Of a DNA stretch of 64,000 nucleotides, positions 47,438 to 57,084 are shown in pieces. The notes under the pieces are model-generated. The model saw only the letters and a list, made by a program, of their open reading frames with translations, was not told the origin of the DNA and did no database searches. Made by a program: the position numbers and the translations under genes. The DNA lies in contig NZ_CP139089.1 in assembly GCF_038024855.1 (NCBI RefSeq), positions 2,700,501 to 2,764,500 of the forward strand, written 5' to 3'. This DNA comes from Methylocella tundrae (GTDB taxonomy: Bacteria; Pseudomonadota; Alphaproteobacteria; Rhizobiales; Beijerinckiaceae). Within the stretch, counting starts at the first letter, position 1. Each line of letters begins with the position of its first letter.

Positions 47438-48751
47438 ATGCAGACGCATTTTTCTTTGGCCCAGCTGGCCGATCCGGGTATCGCTGAATCGGAGACGATT
47501 CTGCGCAAATGCGTGCATTGCGGCTTCTGCACGGCCACCTGTCCGACCTTCGTGCTCCTCGGCGACGAACTCGACAGCCCGCGCGGCCGCATCTATCTCA
47601 TCAAACAGATGCTGGAAAATGACCGGCCGGCCGACGTCGAGACAGTGACGCATGTCGATCGCTGCCTCTCCTGCCTCTCCTGCATGACGACCTGCCCCTC
47701 CGGCGTCAATTACATGCATCTCGTCGACGAGGCTCGCATCCGCATCGAAAAAACCTATGCCCGTCCCCTGCCCGACCGCGCGCTTCGCGCCCTGCTCGGC
47801 TTTATTCTGCCTTATCCGTTCCGCTTCCGCATCGCGCTGCGCGGAGCCGCGCTCGCCGCGCCGCTGAAGCCGATCCTGTCCCGCTTTGGCCAGCTTGGCG
47901 ATCGAATGGGCGCGATGATCGCGCTCGCGCCGCTGCGCCTGCCCCCGCGTTCGACCTTTCCGGACGCCGGCGAGATCAAACCCGCAGGCCGCAGGCTCGC
48001 CCGCGTCGCCCTGCTCGGCGGCTGCGCCCAAAAAGTGCTGCGGCCCGGCATCAATGACGCCACGATCCGGCTGCTGACCCGCGTCGGCGTCGAGGTCGTG
48101 CTGCCGAAAAACGAAGGGTGCTGCGGCGCGCTGGTGCACCATCTCGGCCAGGAAGAGCACGCCCTCGCCGAGGCGCGTCACAATGTCGACGTGTGGACGG
48201 CCGAGATCGAGCGCGGCGGCCTTGACGCCATCATCATCACGGCCTCAGGCTGCGGCACCGTCATCAAGGACTATGGCTTCCTCCTGCGCAATGACCCCGC
48301 CTACGCCGCCAAGGCCGCGAAGGTCTCGTCCATCACCAAGGACGTCACCGAGTTTCTTGGAACGCTGAAGCTGCCGGAGCCCGTCAACCGGCCGGGCCTT
48401 ACCCTCGCCTATCATTCGGCCTGCTCCATGCAGCATGGCCAGAAAATTACGACACTGCCGAAGCAGCTTCTGACCGCCGCCGGCTTCAAGGTGCGCGACG
48501 TGCCGGAAGGGCATCTTTGCTGCGGATCGGCCGGCACCTACAACATCCTGCAGCCGGAGATCGCGGCGCAGCTTCGCGACAGAAAAATCGCCAATATCCT
48601 GACAACGGAGCCGGACGCCGTCGCAACGGGCAATATCGGCTGCATCACGCAAATCGGCCGCGGCCTTGGCCTTCCCGTGCTGCACACCGTCGAATTGCTG
48701 GACTATGCCTATGGCGGCCCCAAGCCCGCCGGGCTGGCGTCCCTTGGGTGA
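47438..48751 (+). CDS. glcF: Glycolate oxidase iron-sulfur subunit GlcF
   Basis: The 437-residue subunit holds two 4Fe-4S motifs (CVHCGFCTATCPT near residue 24 and CLSCLSCMTTCPS near 75) and two CCG domains (NEGCCGALVHH and LCCGSAGTYN). It passes electrons from GlcDE to the quinone pool. Its start lies one base after the glcE stop. The 3' end abuts a glutaminase gene fragment on the other strand. Confidence 0.94.
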   Translation: MQTHFSLAQLADPGIAESETILRKCVHCGFCTATCPTFVLLGDELDSPRGRIYLIKQMLENDRPADVETVTHVDRCLSCLSCMTTCPSGVNYMHLVDEARIRIEKTYARPLPDRALRALLGFILPYPFRFRIALRGAALAAPLKPILSRFGQLGDRMGAMIALAPLRLPPRSTFPDAGEIKPAGRRLARVALLGGCAQKVLRPGINDATIRLLTRVGVEVVLPKNEGCCGALVHHLGQEEHALAEARHNVDVWTAEIERGGLDAIIITASGCGTVIKDYGFLLRNDPAYAAKAAKVSSITKDVTEFLGTLKLPEPVNRPGLTLAYHSACSMQHGQKITTLPKQLLTAAGFKVRDVPEGHLCCGSAGTYNILQPEIAAQLRDRKIANILTTEPDAVATGNIGCITQIGRGLGLPVLHTVELLDYAYGGPKPAGLASLG

Positions 48752-48938
48752 GCCGGCAGGCAAAACCGGCGTAGAGCCAGTCCCCCGAAGTCTCATAGAG
48801 TCGGGCCGTGGTCATCACGGCGAGCGCGAATTTGCAGCTGTCCGCGTCGATGACGCGCTCCTTGGTGAGCGGATTGACGCCGCCATCAGCAAGCGTCGCG
48901 CCCATCGCTCCCGGATTGACCATCGGGTTGGTGCGGCC
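48752..48938 (-). pseudogene. Glutaminase (GlsA) fragment
   Basis: Read leftward, about 60 codons encode a recognisable piece of glutaminase: NPMVNPGAMGATLADGGVNP, LTKERVIDADSCKFALAVMT and ARLYETSGDWLY. The reading frame then runs into unrelated sequence and the glcF end, and its upstream part does not match glutaminase. There is no start or complete domain. It is a remnant left by deletion between dnaQ and glcF. Confidence 0.8.
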
Positions 48939-48978
48939 GTCATCGCCGCGCCGTTTGCGGCGGCGCAGCGCCGGCAAA

Positions 48979-49686
48979 TCACTCCGCCGCCGCAGCCGGC
49001 GGCGGGGCGTAAGCCAGCCACAGCGCCTTTGCGCCAAGGCCGTCGACGAAAGCCTGATGCGCGCTGAGTTCGCCGGGCGTCAGCCTCGGCGCCAGAGGTT
49101 CGGGCCGCTGCGTCAGCAGGACGAAGCCGGAGTCCTCCGACGCCCTCAGCCCCGCGCTGAAAACCAGCGCCGTCTGCCGCCCGCCGCAAAGTTCGGCATA
49201 GACTTCGGCCAGAATCTCGGCGTCAAGCAAAGCGCCGTGCCTGGTGCGCCGCGAGGCGTCAACGCCAAAACGCGCGCAGAGGGCGTCGAGGCTGTTCGAG
49301 GCGCCTGGAAATTTACGCCGGGCGATAGCCAGAGTATCGATGACGCGCTCCGAGCCGATGGGCGCGACGTCGAGCCGCGCCAGCTCGGCGTTGAGGAAGC
49401 GCATGTCGAATTCGGCGTTGTGGGCGACGATCTTGGCGTCGCCAACGAAATCCAGGAAAGCGGCGCTTATTTCGGCAAAAAGAGGCTTTCCGCTCAAAAA
49501 TTCCAGCGAAATCCCGTGCACGCGGAAGGCTTCATCCGGCATGTCGCGTTCGGGATGGATATAGACGTGGAAAATCTGGCCCGTTGGGATGGCGTTCAGA
49601 AGCTCGATGCCGCCAATCTCAACGACGCGATGTCCCTGCGCCGGATCAAGACCGGTCGTCTCTGTGTCAAGAACAATCTCTCGCAC
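48979..49686 (-). CDS. dnaQ: DNA polymerase III epsilon subunit (3'-5' exonuclease) DnaQ
   Basis: The 235-residue proofreading exonuclease has ExoI VLDTETTGLDP (Asp7, Glu9), ExoII VAHNAEFDMRFLN and ExoIII HGALLDAEILAEVY. The C-terminal 60 residues would bind the polymerase alpha subunit. It is the last gene of the leftward cluster starting at ppsR. The neighbouring glutaminase remnant lies just beyond its stop. Confidence 0.96.
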   Translation of the reverse strand: MREIVLDTETTGLDPAQGHRVVEIGGIELLNAIPTGQIFHVYIHPERDMPDEAFRVHGISLEFLSGKPLFAEISAAFLDFVGDAKIVAHNAEFDMRFLNAELARLDVAPIGSERVIDTLAIARRKFPGASNSLDALCARFGVDASRRTRHGALLDAEILAEVYAELCGGRQTALVFSAGLRASEDSGFVLLTQRPEPLAPRLTPGELSAHQAFVDGLGAKALWLAYAPPPAAAAE

Positions 49687-49695
49687 CGGAACTCC

Positions 49696-50298
49696 TCAAG
49701 AGCGGTCCGCGCCGGCGGCCGCGCCAAGCGCGCGAAGGATGCCGCGCACCTGATTTTCGGCTGCCGCCGTGCCTTTCGACGTGTCGATGACGAATTGCGC
49801 CCGGCGCCGTTTTTCGGCGTCCGGCATCTGTTTCGACATTATGACGGCAAGCCATTCGGCCGTCATGCCCGGGCGCTGGCAGACACGCTGCTTTTGCACA
49901 GCTTCCGGCGCCGAAACGACGACGGTCGCGTCGACCTCCCTGTCGGCCCCGGTCTCGAACAGCAAAGGCACGTCGAGCACGATGAGCCTTTCCCCGGCGC
50001 GCGCAGCCTCGCGCACGAAAGCGGCGCGGTCTTCGCGCACGAGAGGGTGAATGAGCTGTTCCAGCCGCGCCATCGCCGCGGGATCATCCCGCACGCGCGC
50101 GCCGAGCAGGGCCCGGTCGACGACGCCGTCGCGCGTCACGCCCGGAAAAGCGCGCTCAATGATCGGCGCGGCCTTTCCTTCATAGAGCCGGTGCACCGCG
50201 GCGTCCGAATCATGGACCGGGATTCCCTCCTTACGAAAGATCGCCGCGGTCGTCGTCTTTCCCATGCCGATCGAGCCGGTCAGGCCGAGAACAAACAT
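49696..50298 (-). CDS. coaE: Dephospho-CoA kinase CoaE
   Basis: The 200-residue P-loop kinase performs the last step of coenzyme A synthesis. Walker A is GSIGMGKT (8-15), followed by VHDSDAAVHRLY and VLDVPLLFETG. I start at MFVLGLTGSI (50298). Its ATG overlaps the aroE TGA (TGATG), so the two are translationally coupled. dnaQ follows after nine bases. Confidence 0.96.
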   Translation of the reverse strand: MFVLGLTGSIGMGKTTTAAIFRKEGIPVHDSDAAVHRLYEGKAAPIIERAFPGVTRDGVVDRALLGARVRDDPAAMARLEQLIHPLVREDRAAFVREAARAGERLIVLDVPLLFETGADREVDATVVVSAPEAVQKQRVCQRPGMTAEWLAVIMSKQMPDAEKRRRAQFVIDTSKGTAAAENQVRGILRALGAAAGADRS

Positions 50299-51143
50299 CA
50301 GATGCTCTTCAACACATCGGCCTCGACGAGACGCCGCAAGTCCGCCGTGACGCCGGGCCTCGTCCCGAACCATCGCTCAAAGCCGGGCGCGGCCTGGTGC
50401 AAAAGCATGCCAATTCCAGAGACCGTGCGCAGCCCCCTAGCTTGCGCCCGGCGAATGAGGGCGGTCTCCAGCGGGAAATAGACAATATCGTTAACGACCG
50501 CGTCGCCCGGCAGGCCACCAAGCTCGATCTCGAGGGGCGGCTGCCCTTTCATGCCAAGCGAGGTGGTGTTGACGAGCAGCCCGGCGCCTTCGAGCGATGA
50601 AGGAAGTCTCGCCCAGTCGACCACCTCGACGCCGGCGGAAAAATGCGTCGCAAGAGCTTCCGCCCGCTCCCTTGTCCGATTGGCGAGGATAACCCTCCTG
50701 GAGCGCCGCAGAAGACCATAGACGACCGCCCGGGCAGCGCCCCCGGCGCCGAGAACGACCGCATCGCCGCTGGCCGCATCCCAGCCGGGCGCGTCCTGAT
50801 CCAAGGCCGCCAGAAAACCTTCGACGTCGGTATTATCGCCATAGAGCGCGCCGTCCTGCAGCCAAAGCGTATTGACCGCCTCGAGCTTTGCCGCGGTCGC
50901 GGTCGCGCGATCGACGCGCTCAAAGGCTTTCTGCTTATGCGGCAAGGTCACGTTTCCGCCGACGAAGCCATTGACCGGAAGGTCGCGCATGAAATCCGAA
51001 AAATCCGGCGGCGCCACCGCGATCGCCTCATAGCTCCCTTGAATCCCGAACTGTTTCAGCCAGAACCCGTGGATGATCGGCGAACGTGAATGCGCGATCG
51101 GCCAGCCGACGACAAAAGCTTTTGGTTTAAGGTCAATGCTCAT
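50298..51143 (-). CDS. aroE: Shikimate dehydrogenase AroE
   Basis: The 281-residue enzyme reduces 3-dehydroshikimate with NADPH. Substrate residues include SRS (19-21) and catalytic Lys70 in GGNVTLPHKQ, and the nucleotide-binding loop is GAGGAARAV. It overlaps maf at its start and coaE at its end, forming a compact operon. The length is normal. Confidence 0.96.
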   Translation of the reverse strand: MSIDLKPKAFVVGWPIAHSRSPIIHGFWLKQFGIQGSYEAIAVAPPDFSDFMRDLPVNGFVGGNVTLPHKQKAFERVDRATATAAKLEAVNTLWLQDGALYGDNTDVEGFLAALDQDAPGWDAASGDAVVLGAGGAARAVVYGLLRRSRRVILANRTRERAEALATHFSAGVEVVDWARLPSSLEGAGLLVNTTSLGMKGQPPLEIELGGLPGDAVVNDIVYFPLETALIRRAQARGLRTVSGIGMLLHQAAPGFERWFGTRPGVTADLRRLVEADVLKSI

Positions 51144-51757
51144 GCCTGAAGGCTGCCCTCCGCGCGCAGAAAATCGAGAAGAGGCAGAAGCGGAAGCCCC
51201 AGAATGACGAAATGATCCCCCTCGATCCTCTCGAAGAGATGAACCCCCAGGCCTTCCAGCTGATAGGCGCCGACGCTGCCGAGCACGGCGTCTCGCGCCT
51301 CATCGAGATAGGCCGCGATGAAGGCGGGCGAAAGCGGCCGCATCGTGAGCCTTGCCACGGGGACCGCCTCAAACAGGATCCTGTCTTCCATGACCACGCA
51401 AATCGCCGAATGAAGCTCATGCGTTTTTCCCGCGAGCGCCTCGAGCTGAACGCTGGCGGCGGCGCGGTCTTGCGGCTTGGTGAAAAGGCGCCCTTCGCAA
51501 GAAAGCGTCTGATCCGCGCCGATCACCATCTGGCCCCGCGCACGCGCGCCGGCTGACAGAGCTTTTTTCCGTGCAAGATGAAGCGCAATCGTGGCGCCGC
51601 CGGCGCCCGCCTGGCGCAACGGCGCCTCGACGGCGCGCTCATCGATCGAAGCGTCGCAGCTCTCGAACGGAATTCCGGTCGCCGTCAACAACGTCCGCCG
51701 CGCCGCGCTTCTGGAGGCAAGGAGAAGCGGCGCAGGGCCGCGCCATAGCGCACTCAT
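51140..51757 (-). CDS. maf: Maf-family nucleoside-triphosphate pyrophosphatase
   Basis: The 205-residue Maf protein hydrolyses non-canonical or excess nucleoside triphosphates. It shows LLASRSAARRTLL at the start, the catalytic GADQTLSCEGRLFTKP and GAYQLEGLGVHLFERIEGD near the end. It overlaps both ppsR and aroE by four bases. Maf next to aroE and coaE near the origin is conserved in alphaproteobacteria. Confidence 0.95.
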   Translation of the reverse strand: MSALWRGPAPLLLASRSAARRTLLTATGIPFESCDASIDERAVEAPLRQAGAGGATIALHLARKKALSAGARARGQMVIGADQTLSCEGRLFTKPQDRAAASVQLEALAGKTHELHSAICVVMEDRILFEAVPVARLTMRPLSPAFIAAYLDEARDAVLGSVGAYQLEGLGVHLFERIEGDHFVILGLPLLPLLDFLRAEGSLQA

Positions 51758-52590
51758 GCGGCGGAAATGAATTTCAGCTTGTGCAGCTTGTGCAGATCGA
51801 TAATCGCCGCGGCGGTCTCCTCGATCGAGCGCCGCGTGACGTCGATCGTCGGCCAGCCATGTTCCTCGAAAAGCTTGCGGGACTGCGCAACCTCCTCGGC
51901 GACGAGACGGCGGTCGACATAGGGCGATTCGGGATCGGCGTGGAGAGACAAAAGCCGATTGGCCCTGATCTGGACGATTCGCTCGGGCGAAGCCAAAAGC
52001 CCGACAACGAGCGGATTGCGAAGCTTTTCGATTGACTTCGGCAACGGCGTATTCGGCACGAAGGGCAAATTGGCGGTTTTGACGCCGCGATTGGCGAGAT
52101 AAATGCTCGTCGGCGTCTTCGACGTACGGCTGACTCCCATCAGCACCACATCCGCGGCCTCATAACTTTCGGACTGCTGACCATCGTCATGCATCATGGT
52201 GAAGTTGAGGGCGTCGATACGCCGGAAATAATCCGCGTTCAGCATGTGCTGCGCGCCGGGGCGCGGCTTCACCGCCGGCCCGATATAGGACTCAAAGAGG
52301 GTCATGATCGGCGCCAGCACGGAAAGACAGGGCGCCCCGATCCGCGCGCAAGCCTCGGTGAGACGCTGGGCGTGCTGCGGATCAACGAGCGTGAACAGGA
52401 CCATGCCGGGCGCCGCCTCGATCTCGGCGATCGCCTTGTCGAGCTGCGCCACGCTGCGCACCATCGGATAGACGTGTTCAAGCGAACATATGCCCTGATA
52501 TTGCGCCGAGACGGCCCGGCTCGCCGCGATGAGAGTCTCGCCGGTCGCGTCGGAGACGAGATGCAGGTTGAAATGGTGCCGCGCCATCAT
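51754..52590 (-). CDS. ppsR: PEP synthase / PPDK regulatory kinase-phosphorylase (DUF299)
   Basis: A 278-residue bifunctional protein that switches off PEP synthase or pyruvate phosphate dikinase by ADP-dependent threonine phosphorylation and reverses it with phosphate. HFNLHLVSDATGETLIAASR opens the family domain, and the P-loop is GVSRTSKTPTSIYLANRG. GGGAGG lies just ahead of twin ATG codons (52590 and 52587). It is the first leftward gene beside the presumed replication origin. Confidence 0.93.
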   Translation of the reverse strand: MMARHHFNLHLVSDATGETLIAASRAVSAQYQGICSLEHVYPMVRSVAQLDKAIAEIEAAPGMVLFTLVDPQHAQRLTEACARIGAPCLSVLAPIMTLFESYIGPAVKPRPGAQHMLNADYFRRIDALNFTMMHDDGQQSESYEAADVVLMGVSRTSKTPTSIYLANRGVKTANLPFVPNTPLPKSIEKLRNPLVVGLLASPERIVQIRANRLLSLHADPESPYVDRRLVAEEVAQSRKLFEEHGWPTIDVTRRSIEETAAAIIDLHKLHKLKFISAA

Positions 52591-52993
52591 TGCCTCCCCA
52601 AACTTTCCTGGCCCTCATTTCTCGGCGGGGCGCATTGCTGAGGATAGGAGTGGATAAAGGCCGCGCAAGCCCGAAATGCAATCAAAATCTCGGCAAAGCG
52701 GCCGAAACGCTCAACAGGCGCCGGCCTTTGGACAGGCGGCGTCCCGAAGCTGTGGATGGATGGGCGAACAGCAATAGCCTGTGTCCGCCTTCACGGCGAA
52801 AGGCCGCTAGCCCGACTGAATCGTTAAGAGAATCTTAACCGCTTTTACAGCCTGATCGCCCCGGTGAATTCCGGGAATAACACGCGCCGCAATAATGTGA
52901 TTGTGGAAATCACTGCGCCAGCCTAATCGGTACCCCAATATGAATAAGAAAAAGTTAATTAGAGAGTCTTTGAGTCTTTAAGGAATTCGCGGT
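52591..52993. other. Probable chromosomal replication origin (oriC), ppsR-hemE interval
   Basis: This 403 bp gene-free stretch lies between divergent ppsR and hemE, the interval that holds oriC in Caulobacter and several Rhizobiales. It contains a full CtrA site, four GANTC methylation sites (52818, 52830, 52964, 52972) and DnaA-box-like words: TTATCCACT complement at 52649-52657, CCATCCACA complement at 52751-52759 and ATTTCCACA complement at 52902-52910. An AT-rich zone sits at 52920-52982. parAB lies about 10 kb to the right. Origin function is inferred from these features and synteny. Confidence 0.8.
52824..52838. promoter_or_regulatory. CtrA binding site TTAA-N7-TTAA
   Basis: TTAAGAGAATCTTAA matches the CtrA consensus exactly, and its seven-base spacer contains a GAATC methylation site. 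In Caulobacter such sites inside the origin let CtrA block replication initiation and control the hemE promoters. Confidence 0.75.
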
Positions 52994-54043
52994 TTGACAG
53001 CTTCGTCCTCTACAAAGCCTTTTCTTCGCGTTCTGAATGGCGAAGTCCTCAATCCGCCGCCCGTCTGGCTGATGCGTCAGGCTGGGCGCTATCTGCCTGA
53101 GTATCGCGAAATCCGCTCGAAGGTTCCGAGCTTCCTCGAATTCTGCTATTCCCCGAAGATCGCCGCGGAAGCGACCTTGCAGCCGATTCGCCGCTTTGGC
53201 TTCGACGCCGCCATCCTGTTCAGTGATATCCTCGTCATCCCTGACGCCCTTGGCCAGAAGGTGAGTTTTGAAACCAATGAAGGGCCAAGACTCGATCCGA
53301 TCGTGACAGGTGAAGATCTCGGCAGGCTGAACGCGGAAATCGATCAAAAACGACTTGAACCGGTTTTTGAGACCATTCAGCGGATCAAGGCGGCTTTGCC
53401 TCCTGAGACCGCGCTGATCGGCTTTTGCGGCGCGCCCTGGACCGTTGCGAGCTATATGATCGCCGGGCGCGGCACGCCGGATCAGGCGCCCGCGCGGCTT
53501 TTCGCCTACCGCGATCCCGACCTGTTTCAACGCCTGATCGACCGGCTCGTTGACGCCTCGACCGATTATCTCTCGCGCCAGATCGAGGCCGGCGTCGAAG
53601 CCGTGCAGATTTTCGATAGCTGGGCCGGCGTCCTTCCCGCGGGCGAATATGAGCGCTGGTGTCTTGCCCCGATCAAGGCGATCTCGGCCCAGGTCAAAAG
53701 CCGCCACAGCCATGCAAAAATCATAGGTTTTCCGAGGGGAATAGGCCCGCGCCTCAAAACCTTCGCGGCGCAGGCCGGCGTTGACGCCTTGGGCCTTGAC
53801 ACGGCGGTCGATCCCTTCTGGGCCGCCCGCAGCATCGATAAGACTGCGGTTTTGCAAGGCAATCTCGATCCGCTGGCGCTTATCGCCGGCGGCGCCGCGT
53901 TAGAGACGAGCGTCAAGCGCATTCTCGCCGCCTTCAAGGGGCGGCCGCATATTTTCAATCTCGGACATGGCATTTTGCCGCAAACGCCGGTGGAGCATGT
54001 CGCCGCGCTGATGGACCTCGTGCGGCGCGGAGCCTCGTCATGA
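52994..54043 (+). CDS. hemE: Uroporphyrinogen decarboxylase HemE
   Basis: The 349-residue enzyme converts uroporphyrinogen III to coproporphyrinogen III. It carries the signature PPVWLMRQAGRYLPEYR (22-38) and IGFCGAPWTVASYMI. Translation appears to begin at a TTG (52994) with AAGGA nine bases upstream. The end overlaps hemJ by four bases. The gene borders the presumed origin, as in other alphaproteobacteria. Confidence 0.97.
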   Translation: MTASSSTKPFLRVLNGEVLNPPPVWLMRQAGRYLPEYREIRSKVPSFLEFCYSPKIAAEATLQPIRRFGFDAAILFSDILVIPDALGQKVSFETNEGPRLDPIVTGEDLGRLNAEIDQKRLEPVFETIQRIKAALPPETALIGFCGAPWTVASYMIAGRGTPDQAPARLFAYRDPDLFQRLIDRLVDASTDYLSRQIEAGVEAVQIFDSWAGVLPAGEYERWCLAPIKAISAQVKSRHSHAKIIGFPRGIGPRLKTFAAQAGVDALGLDTAVDPFWAARSIDKTAVLQGNLDPLALIAGGAALETSVKRILAAFKGRPHIFNLGHGILPQTPVEHVAALMDLVRRGASS

Positions 54044-54468
54044 CAGCCTATCTCTGGATCAAAGCCGCGCACATTCTCGCGGTGATCTCGTGGATGGCGG
54101 GGATGCTCTATCTGCCGCGGCTTTTCGTCTATCATGCCGGCGCCGCGCAAGGCTCTGAAATGGCAATGACTTTTGAAATCATGGAGCGCCGGCTCATGCG
54201 CTTCATCATGCTGCCCGCGATGATCGTGACCTGGATCACGGGCCTGACGCTTGCCGTTGAGGGTGGTTTCTTTCAAGCTGGATGGTTGCATGGAAAGCTG
54301 GCGCTGGTTATTCTGATGAGCGCCCTGCATGGATATTTTAGCGTCGTGCGGAAAAAATTCGTCGCCGGAACAAATGAACGAAAGGCTCGTTATTTTCGTG
54401 TGATGAACGAGGTTCCGACGCTCCTTCTGATAGGCATCGTGATACTGGTCGTTCTCAAGCCCGTTTGA
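54040..54468 (+). CDS. hemJ: Protoporphyrinogen oxidase HemJ
   Basis: The 142-residue four-helix membrane protein oxidises protoporphyrinogen IX to protoporphyrin IX. The conserved His11 lies in WIKAAHILAVISWMAGMLYL, and a charged HGKLALVILMSALHG segment follows. The ATG overlaps the hemE stop (ATGA), joining two heme steps in one operon. hemH, often found here, is absent. Confidence 0.92.
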   Translation: MTAYLWIKAAHILAVISWMAGMLYLPRLFVYHAGAAQGSEMAMTFEIMERRLMRFIMLPAMIVTWITGLTLAVEGGFFQAGWLHGKLALVILMSALHGYFSVVRKKFVAGTNERKARYFRVMNEVPTLLLIGIVILVVLKPV

Positions 54469-54702
54469 ATGCGGGGCTGAAATTCATCGGCGCGCAATTG
54501 CTTGTCAAAATGGTGAAAGTGATTTATCCAATAGGCTCCCTCCTGCAGGTCAATGGCTGTAAGTAGCGGCTCCTGCGCGGCGTCGAATGCTTCCCACCTG
54601 AATTTTGGGGTCAACCCGCCTAATCCTTCAGGACTTGGCTGCGTCATAGCCTCCCTGCCTCGCGTGAAATTGATCGCGCCACCTTCCAAGGACGTCATCC
54701 CG

Positions 54703-55971
54703 ATGCGGGAAATAAAGCTGCAAGACTTGAAGCTCAAGTCGCCCACCGAGTTGCTTGGTTTCGCCGAAGAACACGAAGTCGAAAACGCTTCGATCATGCG
54801 CAAACAAGAATTGATGTTTGCGATTTTGAAACAATTGGCCAGCCGCGACATCGAGATCATCGGCGAAGGCGTGATCGAGGTGCTGCAGGATGGTTTCGGG
54901 TTCCTGCGCTCGCCGGACGCGAATTATCTCGCCGGACCGGACGATATTTACGTGTCGCCGTCGCAGATTCGCCGCTTTGGCCTGCGCACCGGCGATACGG
55001 TCGAAGGGCTGATTCGCAGCCCGAAAGAGGGCGAGCGTTATTTCGCGCTGCTCAAAGTCAATACGATCAACTTTGAAGATCCCGAGAAAATCCGGCATAA
55101 GGTGCATTTCGACAATCTGACGCCGCTGTATCCGGACGAGCGTCTGAAGCTCGAGGTCGACGATCCAACCAAAAAGGATCTGTCCTCGCGCGTCATCGAC
55201 ATTGTCGCGCCGATCGGCAAGGGCCAGCGCGCGCTCATCGTGGCCCCGCCGCGCACCGGCAAGACCGTGCTCCTGCAGAATATCGCGCAATCGGTCACGG
55301 CCAATCACCCGGAATGCTATCTGATCGTTCTTCTGATCGACGAGCGTCCCGAAGAAGTCACCGACATGCAGCGCTCAGTGCATGGCGAGGTCGTTTCCTC
55401 GACTTTTGACGAGCCGGCGGTGCGTCACGTTCAGGTCGCGGAAATGGTCATCGAAAAGGCCAAGCGCCTCGTCGAACATGGCCGCGACGTGGTCATCCTG
55501 CTCGATTCCATCACGCGGCTCGGCCGCGCCTATAACACCGTGGTGCCGTCTTCCGGCAAGGTGCTGACCGGCGGCGTCGACGCCAACGCCCTGCAGCGGC
55601 CGAAGCGCTTCTTCGGCGCCGCGCGCAATATCGAGGAAGGCGGCTCGCTCACCATCATCGCGACGGCTTTGATCGATACGGGCTCGCGCATGGACGAGGT
55701 GATTTTCGAGGAATTCAAAGGCACCGGCAATTCGGAAATCATTCTCGACCGCAAGGTCGCGGACAAGCGCACCTTCCCGGCGATCGACATCACCCGTTCC
55801 GGCACCCGCAAGGAGGAATTACTGGTTCCGCCCGACATTTTGAAGAAAATGTATGTGCTGCGCCGTATTCTCAATCCGATGGGGACGATCGACGGGATCG
55901 AATTCCTGCTCGGCAAATTGCGCGAGACGCCGAAAGGCAACGCCATGTTCTTCGAGGCGATGAACACCTGA
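54703..55971 (+). CDS. rho: Transcription termination factor Rho
   Basis: The 422-residue hexameric helicase ends many transcripts. It has an N-terminal helical part, a cold-shock RNA-binding domain ([20 protein letters not shown] at about 56-75), Walker A APPRTGKT (181-188) and the [17 protein letters not shown] segment. The ATG at 54703 ([10 protein letters not shown]) has AAGGA ten bases upstream; an in-frame upstream extension of 50 codons lacks Rho similarity. Confidence 0.97.
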   Translation: MREIKLQDLKLKSPTELLGFAEEHEVENASIMRKQELMFAILKQLASRDIEIIGEGVIEVLQDGFGFLRSPDANYLAGPDDIYVSPSQIRRFGLRTGDTVEGLIRSPKEGERYFALLKVNTINFEDPEKIRHKVHFDNLTPLYPDERLKLEVDDPTKKDLSSRVIDIVAPIGKGQRALIVAPPRTGKTVLLQNIAQSVTANHPECYLIVLLIDERPEEVTDMQRSVHGEVVSSTFDEPAVRHVQVAEMVIEKAKRLVEHGRDVVILLDSITRLGRAYNTVVPSSGKVLTGGVDANALQRPKRFFGAARNIEEGGSLTIIATALIDTGSRMDEVIFEEFKGTGNSEIILDRKVADKRTFPAIDITRSGTRKEELLVPPDILKKMYVLRRILNPMGTIDGIEFLLGKLRETPKGNAMFFEAMNT

Positions 55972-56259
55972 GGTTTTTAACGCGGCGCCTCGCCCCGGAT
56001 AGCGGCGAAGGGCTGTTACAAGGAAGATCCCTGGTCAAAACGCCGACACATGTCTGGGATAGGCTTGAGTTGGCGGGCCAGCCGGGTTGACCACCGCCCT
56101 GATACGCTCGAAACTGACGCCTCGAGCATCACGGCGCCTTAGCTGCTCGGTAAGCGGGCGCGCTCGCAGCAAAGGCGCGCCGCGCCGACAGGAAAGAGGC
56201 CGCGCGGGTGCGGATCCTGGCGCGGTTGGCGCGCCATATTTGAGGAAAAGACCTGATCA

Positions 56260-56988
56260 ATGAATGATCTTCTGGCGCTGGCCGTTGAACCCTCAACATG
56301 GCTGGCGCTCGCCACGCTGATCGCCATGGAAATCGTCCTTGGGATCGACAATCTCGTTTTCATCGCCATCGTCTCATCCAAGCTGCCCGAGCATCAGCGC
56401 TCAAAGGCGCGCCGCATAGGCATCGGCCTTTCCCTGATCCTGCGCGTCGCGCTTTTGTTCACGATCAGTTCAATCATCAAGCTGACGACGCCGATTTTCT
56501 TTGTTTTGGAGCAGGGATTTTCGTGGCGCGACCTGATCATGATGGGGGGCGGCCTGTTCCTCGTCTGGAAAGCGACCAATGAAATCCACCACGCCGTCGA
56601 TCCTTTCGAGCAGACGGACGGCAAGGAAAAGCGTCCGGCGAGATTCCTCACTGCGATCGGCCAGATTCTGGCGCTGGATCTCATATTTTCCATCGACAGC
56701 ATCGTCACCGCGGTCGGCATGACCGAGCATTTACCGATCATGATTGTGTCGGTTCTCGCGGCCGTTCTCGCCATGTTGATCGCTGCCGATCCGCTCGCCA
56801 ATTTCATTCATCGCAATCCGACGATCGTCATGCTGGCGCTGGGATTTTTGCTGCTCATCGGCGCGACGCTGATCGCCGAAGGCTTGGGCTTCCACTTTCC
56901 AAAAGGCTACATCTACACGGCAATGGCGTTTTCAGGCCTTGTCGAAGGGCTCAACATCATGGCGCGCAAGCGGATGGCGCAGAAATAG
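56260..56988 (+). CDS. TerC-family membrane protein
   Basis: The 242-residue protein has seven predicted helices and the TerC motifs [14 protein letters not shown] and [16 protein letters not shown], with paired Asp residues within the membrane. TerC relatives export manganese or support metal loading of secreted enzymes. It stands alone between rho and priA. No manganese riboswitch was recognised in the 288 bp upstream. Confidence 0.9.
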   Translation: MNDLLALAVEPSTWLALATLIAMEIVLGIDNLVFIAIVSSKLPEHQRSKARRIGIGLSLILRVALLFTISSIIKLTTPIFFVLEQGFSWRDLIMMGGGLFLVWKATNEIHHAVDPFEQTDGKEKRPARFLTAIGQILALDLIFSIDSIVTAVGMTEHLPIMIVSVLAAVLAMLIAADPLANFIHRNPTIVMLALGFLLLIGATLIAEGLGFHFPKGYIYTAMAFSGLVEGLNIMARKRMAQK

Positions 56989-57084
56989 CGCCATGGGTTT
57001 CGCCAACGGCAGACTGTGCGGATAGGCCATGCGCCAATACATTTCCGGGCGCCGCGAAACGGCAAAATACCGTAGCGCCCGTCG

